Part shown: in pieces, positions 62,088-64,000 of the stretch
Position numbering within the stretch: the first letter of the stretch is position 1
Layout of the letters: each line of letters starts with the position of its first letter
DNA from: Halomonas sp. SSL-5
GTDB taxonomy: Bacteria > Pseudomonadota > Gammaproteobacteria > Pseudomonadales > Halomonadaceae
Reading direction: 5' to 3'
DNA length: 64,000 nt
Assembly: GCF_030708455.1 (NCBI RefSeq)
Contig: NZ_JAUYWF010000002.1
Span: forward strand, 310,001-374,000
The notes under the pieces: model-generated
What the model saw: only the letters and a program-made list of their open reading frames with translations
Databases searched by the model: none
Told to the model about the DNA's origin: nothing
Position numbers and translations under genes: made by a program

Positions 62088-62648
62088 TCAGCGCCAGCGC
62101 TCCACGAAGGCCTCGACGTCGTGCTCGGGGATCGGCTTGTGGCGCCCGCCGAGATGGCCGAGATAGATGAAGGCCACCACCTCGTCCTCCTCGGCGAGGC
62201 CCAGCCCCTTGCGCACCACCGGGTCGAAGGCGTACTTGCCGCTGCGCCACATGGCGCCGAGCCCTTGGGCGTGGGTGGCGAGCAGGATGGCATGGGCGGC
62301 GCAGCCGGCGGAGATCACCTGCTCGATCCTGGGCACCTTGGGCACGTCCGGCGTCACCCGGGCGATCACCGCGATCACCATGGGCGCACGCAGTGGCTTC
62401 TTGCGAGCGGCATCCAGGGCGGCGTCGCCGACATGGGGATCCTCGCGGTAATCCGCCTCGGCGAACAGCTCGCCCAGGCGTTCGAGGCCCTCGCCGGAGA
62501 ACTCGATGAAGCGCCAGGGGCGCAGCTCCTTGTGGTCGGGCGCGCGCAGCGCCGCCCGGTAGATGGCCTCGAGCTCCGCGGGGTTCGGCGGCGGCCCCAT
62601 CAGCTTGCCCATGGAGCTGCGTTCATGCAGCAGCGTCATCGCATCCAT
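62088..62648 (-). CDS. Nitroreductase-family flavoprotein (YdjA-like)
   Basis: 186 residues from ATG 62648; GGGAG is six bases upstream, so the longer frame is not used. The YdjA-type start MDAMTLLHERSSMGKLMGPPPNP, the FMN-contacting APDHKELRPWRF, and a mid-protein QGLGAMWRSG motif match. YdjA-like enzymes are small FMN oxidoreductases that reduce nitro compounds or quinones with NAD(P)H. Followed directly by the thioesterase gene. A REP doublet precedes it upstream. Confidence 0.88.
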   Translation of the reverse strand: MDAMTLLHERSSMGKLMGPPPNPAELEAIYRAALRAPDHKELRPWRFIEFSGEGLERLGELFAEADYREDPHVGDAALDAARKKPLRAPMVIAVIARVTPDVPKVPRIEQVISAGCAAHAILLATHAQGLGAMWRSGKYAFDPVVRKGLGLAEEDEVVAFIYLGHLGGRHKPIPEHDVEAFVERWR

Positions 62649-62763
62649 CGCTGTCTCCCTGATCGTGGTCACGCGAGAATCAATGTCACCAACTCTACCA
62701 GCGCGCCGGCTGGCTGTCCTCGCCCCGCGCTACTGAAGGGCTATCGCAGATAGAGACTGCCTA

Positions 62764-62896
62764 TTGTGGGAGCCCGATTTATCGGCGATAGCGGTGGTAT
62801 CAGAGCGCTTATCGATACCATCGTCGAAGCGGCAGAATCTGTGTTCCCCAGCAGAGCGCCTGTCGGCGCCATCGCGCAGAATCTGCGCTCCCACAA
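62764..62896. repeat. REP/BIME-type repeat doublet
   Basis: A 133-bp inverted unit: TTGTGGGAGC (62764-62773) and its exact complement GCTCCCACAA (62887-62896) form the ends. Inside, GCGCAGA-A-TCTGCGC and GGTATC...GATACC are secondary hairpins. The GTGGGAGC core is the hallmark of Pseudomonas-type REP sequences, normally paired in inverted orientation as BIMEs and spread by a RAYT transposase. The interval between the nitroreductase and queF has no gene. Confidence 0.8.
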
Positions 62897-62907
62897 AGGG
62901 CAACGGG

Positions 62908-63741
62908 CTACTGGCGCGCCAGCCGCAGCGGCTCGGGCGGGCGCTCGCCCGGGGTGGCGCGCCAGGGACTGATGTCCAGACCGCCGCGGCGCACGTAGCG
63001 CGCCAGCACCAGCAACCGCTCGGGGCGCGCGCGGGCCATCAGGTCCATGAAGATATGCTCCACGCAGTGCTCGTGGAAGTCCTGGTGCTGGCGATAGCCC
63101 ACCAGATAGCGCAACAGCCCCTCGCGGTCGAGGCGTGGCCCGCGGTAACGAATCAGCACGCTGCCCCAGTCGGGCTGGCCGGTGACCGGGCAGTTGGACT
63201 TGAGCAGGTGGGAGTGGAGCGTCTCCTCCACCACCTCCTCCCCTGCCCTCAGGTGCTCGGCGCTGGGCGTGTAGTCATCGATGGCGATATCGAGGTCGTC
63301 CAGGCACTCCCCGGGCAGCCGGCGCGGCGCGAGCGCCTCGTCGTCGACCGCGAAGAGTTCGACCGACACCGGTGCCGCGGCCGCCGCGGCCAGGTCGCGC
63401 TCCAGGATCTCGACGACCGCCTCACGGCTGGCAAAGCGGCTCTGGTTGAAGCCGTTGAGGTAGAGCTTCCAGGACTTGGACTCGATCAGGTTGGGCGAGT
63501 CCGCGGGCAGCCGGAAGCGCGCCACGGCCACCACCGGCTTGCCCCGGGGGTTGAGCCAGCTGACCTCGAAGGCGTGCCACTCGTCCTCGCCGACGAAGGG
63601 TAGCGCCCCCTCCTCGATCCCCAGCGGGGCCCGATTGGCGGCGCGGGGGATGGAATAGAGCAGCCCGGCATCGTAGCGCTCGGGATAGGCGGATTCGCGC
63701 CCCAGGGGAGCATGGGCGAGGGTCTCCGGTCGCCGGCTCAT
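62908..63741 (-). CDS. queF: NADPH-dependent 7-cyano-7-deazaguanine reductase QueF
   Basis: 277 residues, the length of bimodular E. coli-type QueF. The family motif ESKSWKLYLNGFNQ and the active-site Cys in SNCPVTGQPDWGS (nitrile-forming thioimide) are present, with the catalytic Asp two residues after QP. It reduces preQ0 to preQ1 in queuosine biosynthesis using NADPH. Starts ATG 63741, overlapping the stop of the ABC-2 permease gene by four bases (ATGA). Confidence 0.95.
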   Translation of the reverse strand: MSRRPETLAHAPLGRESAYPERYDAGLLYSIPRAANRAPLGIEEGALPFVGEDEWHAFEVSWLNPRGKPVVAVARFRLPADSPNLIESKSWKLYLNGFNQSRFASREAVVEILERDLAAAAAAPVSVELFAVDDEALAPRRLPGECLDDLDIAIDDYTPSAEHLRAGEEVVEETLHSHLLKSNCPVTGQPDWGSVLIRYRGPRLDREGLLRYLVGYRQHQDFHEHCVEHIFMDLMARARPERLLVLARYVRRGGLDISPWRATPGERPPEPLRLARQ

Positions 63742-64000
63742 GAGCGGATCCCCTGGCCACGCTCCAGCATCCGCAGGGCGATGCTGAAGAGCACCGCGAT
63801 GAAGGCCAGGATGGCGGCCAGCGCCCAGCCCACCGGGATGTCCGAGACGCCCAGGAAGCCATAGCGGAAGACGTTGACCATGTAGAGGATGGGGTTGAGC
63901 ATCGACACCCCCTGCCAGAACTCCGGCAGCAGCGAGATCGAGTAGAAGACCCCGCCCAGGTAGGTCAGCGGCGTCAGGATGAAGGTCGGCACGATGGAGA
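63738..64000 (-). CDS. ABC-2 type permease, YadH-like, C-terminal part
   Basis: At least 87 residues are visible, running to the right edge, so the N-terminus is outside. The segment VPTFILTPLTYLGGVFYSISLLPEFWQGVSMLNPILYMVNVFRYGFLG matches the C-terminal helices of YadH-type permeases, which pair with an ABC ATPase (YadG). Coupled to queF by a 4-base overlap. Confidence 0.85.
   Translation of the reverse strand, partial: SIVPTFILTPLTYLGGVFYSISLLPEFWQGVSMLNPILYMVNVFRYGFLGVSDIPVGWALAAILAFIAVLFSIALRMLERGQGIRS

Noticed and set aside
1..64000. CRISPR arrays, prophage, integrons, complete insertion sequences
   Set aside because: No regularly spaced direct repeats, no phage structural or integrase genes and no transposase frames found.

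Overview
This is a high-GC, gene-dense stretch of a gammaproteobacterial chromosome. The best fit is the Halomonadaceae (Halomonas or a close relative). The evidence is the housekeeping set (hrpA, fadD, rnd-ycgL-ycgN, recR-ybaB-dnaX, ffs, tlyA, mscK, pldA, queF), Pseudomonas-type regulators (a PP2C response regulator with a STAS partner, an Anr-type FNR), TRAP and SLC13 solute uptake, and REP/MITE-like intergenic repeats of the Pseudomonas/Halomonas kind. I see no prophage, CRISPR array, complete insertion sequence or integrase; assignment is by family recognition only.

Layout. 1-3440 (minus): STAS protein (cut by the window edge), PP2C response regulator with a degenerate receiver, MlaA lipoprotein and a FabH-like ketoacyl synthase. 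3504-9475 (minus): hrpA and fadD, separated by a MITE-like palindromic repeat; a PsrA-like operator lies upstream of fadD. 9604-12713 (minus): a three-gene unit of small membrane protein, vWA protein and class II glutamine amidotransferase. 12759-14846 (plus): oligopeptidase B. 14892-19862 (minus): ycgN, ycgL, rnd, recR, ybaB, dnaX. 20022-24787: a KfrA-like coiled-coil DNA-binding protein (plus), then an acetylpolyamine amidohydrolase-type deacetylase in an operon with an ABC importer (minus). 25021-25233 (minus): 4.5S RNA with a strong promoter and a structured leader. 25369-29500 (plus): an ATP-grasp ligase, a large unrecognised protein with a papain/calpain-like Cys-His-Asn signature, and tlyA. 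29553-43779: mscK, pldA, yqjD-E-K, a barnase-like secreted RNase with its barstar, a CopD-like protein, a ParA ATPase, yhiN, an RND efflux pair and a DUF3617 protein.

43982-50268: tRNA-Ser(GGA) with promoter and terminator, an SLC13 carboxylate transporter, a 945-base gene-free, partly AT-rich interval rich in inverted repeats, a TRAP transporter operon, and a gene broken by one in-frame TGA. 50424-61503: a cyclic-di-GMP island of five GGDEF/EAL proteins (two translationally coupled pairs and one singleton) around an Anr/Fnr oxygen sensor. FNR-like boxes lie in front of anr and of the last GGDEF-EAL gene, so oxygen control of c-di-GMP turnover is the natural reading. 61586-64000 (minus): thioesterase, nitroreductase, a REP doublet, queF and the 3' part of a YadH-like ABC-2 permease.

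Most promising for new biology: the ATP-grasp plus papain-like pair (25369-28716), the deacetylase plus ABC importer operon, the Anr-linked c-di-GMP island, the overlapping inverted repeats upstream of the TRAP operon, and the dispersed-repeat candidates. Start codons were chosen from ribosome binding sites and family lengths, and differ in several places from the longest open frame.
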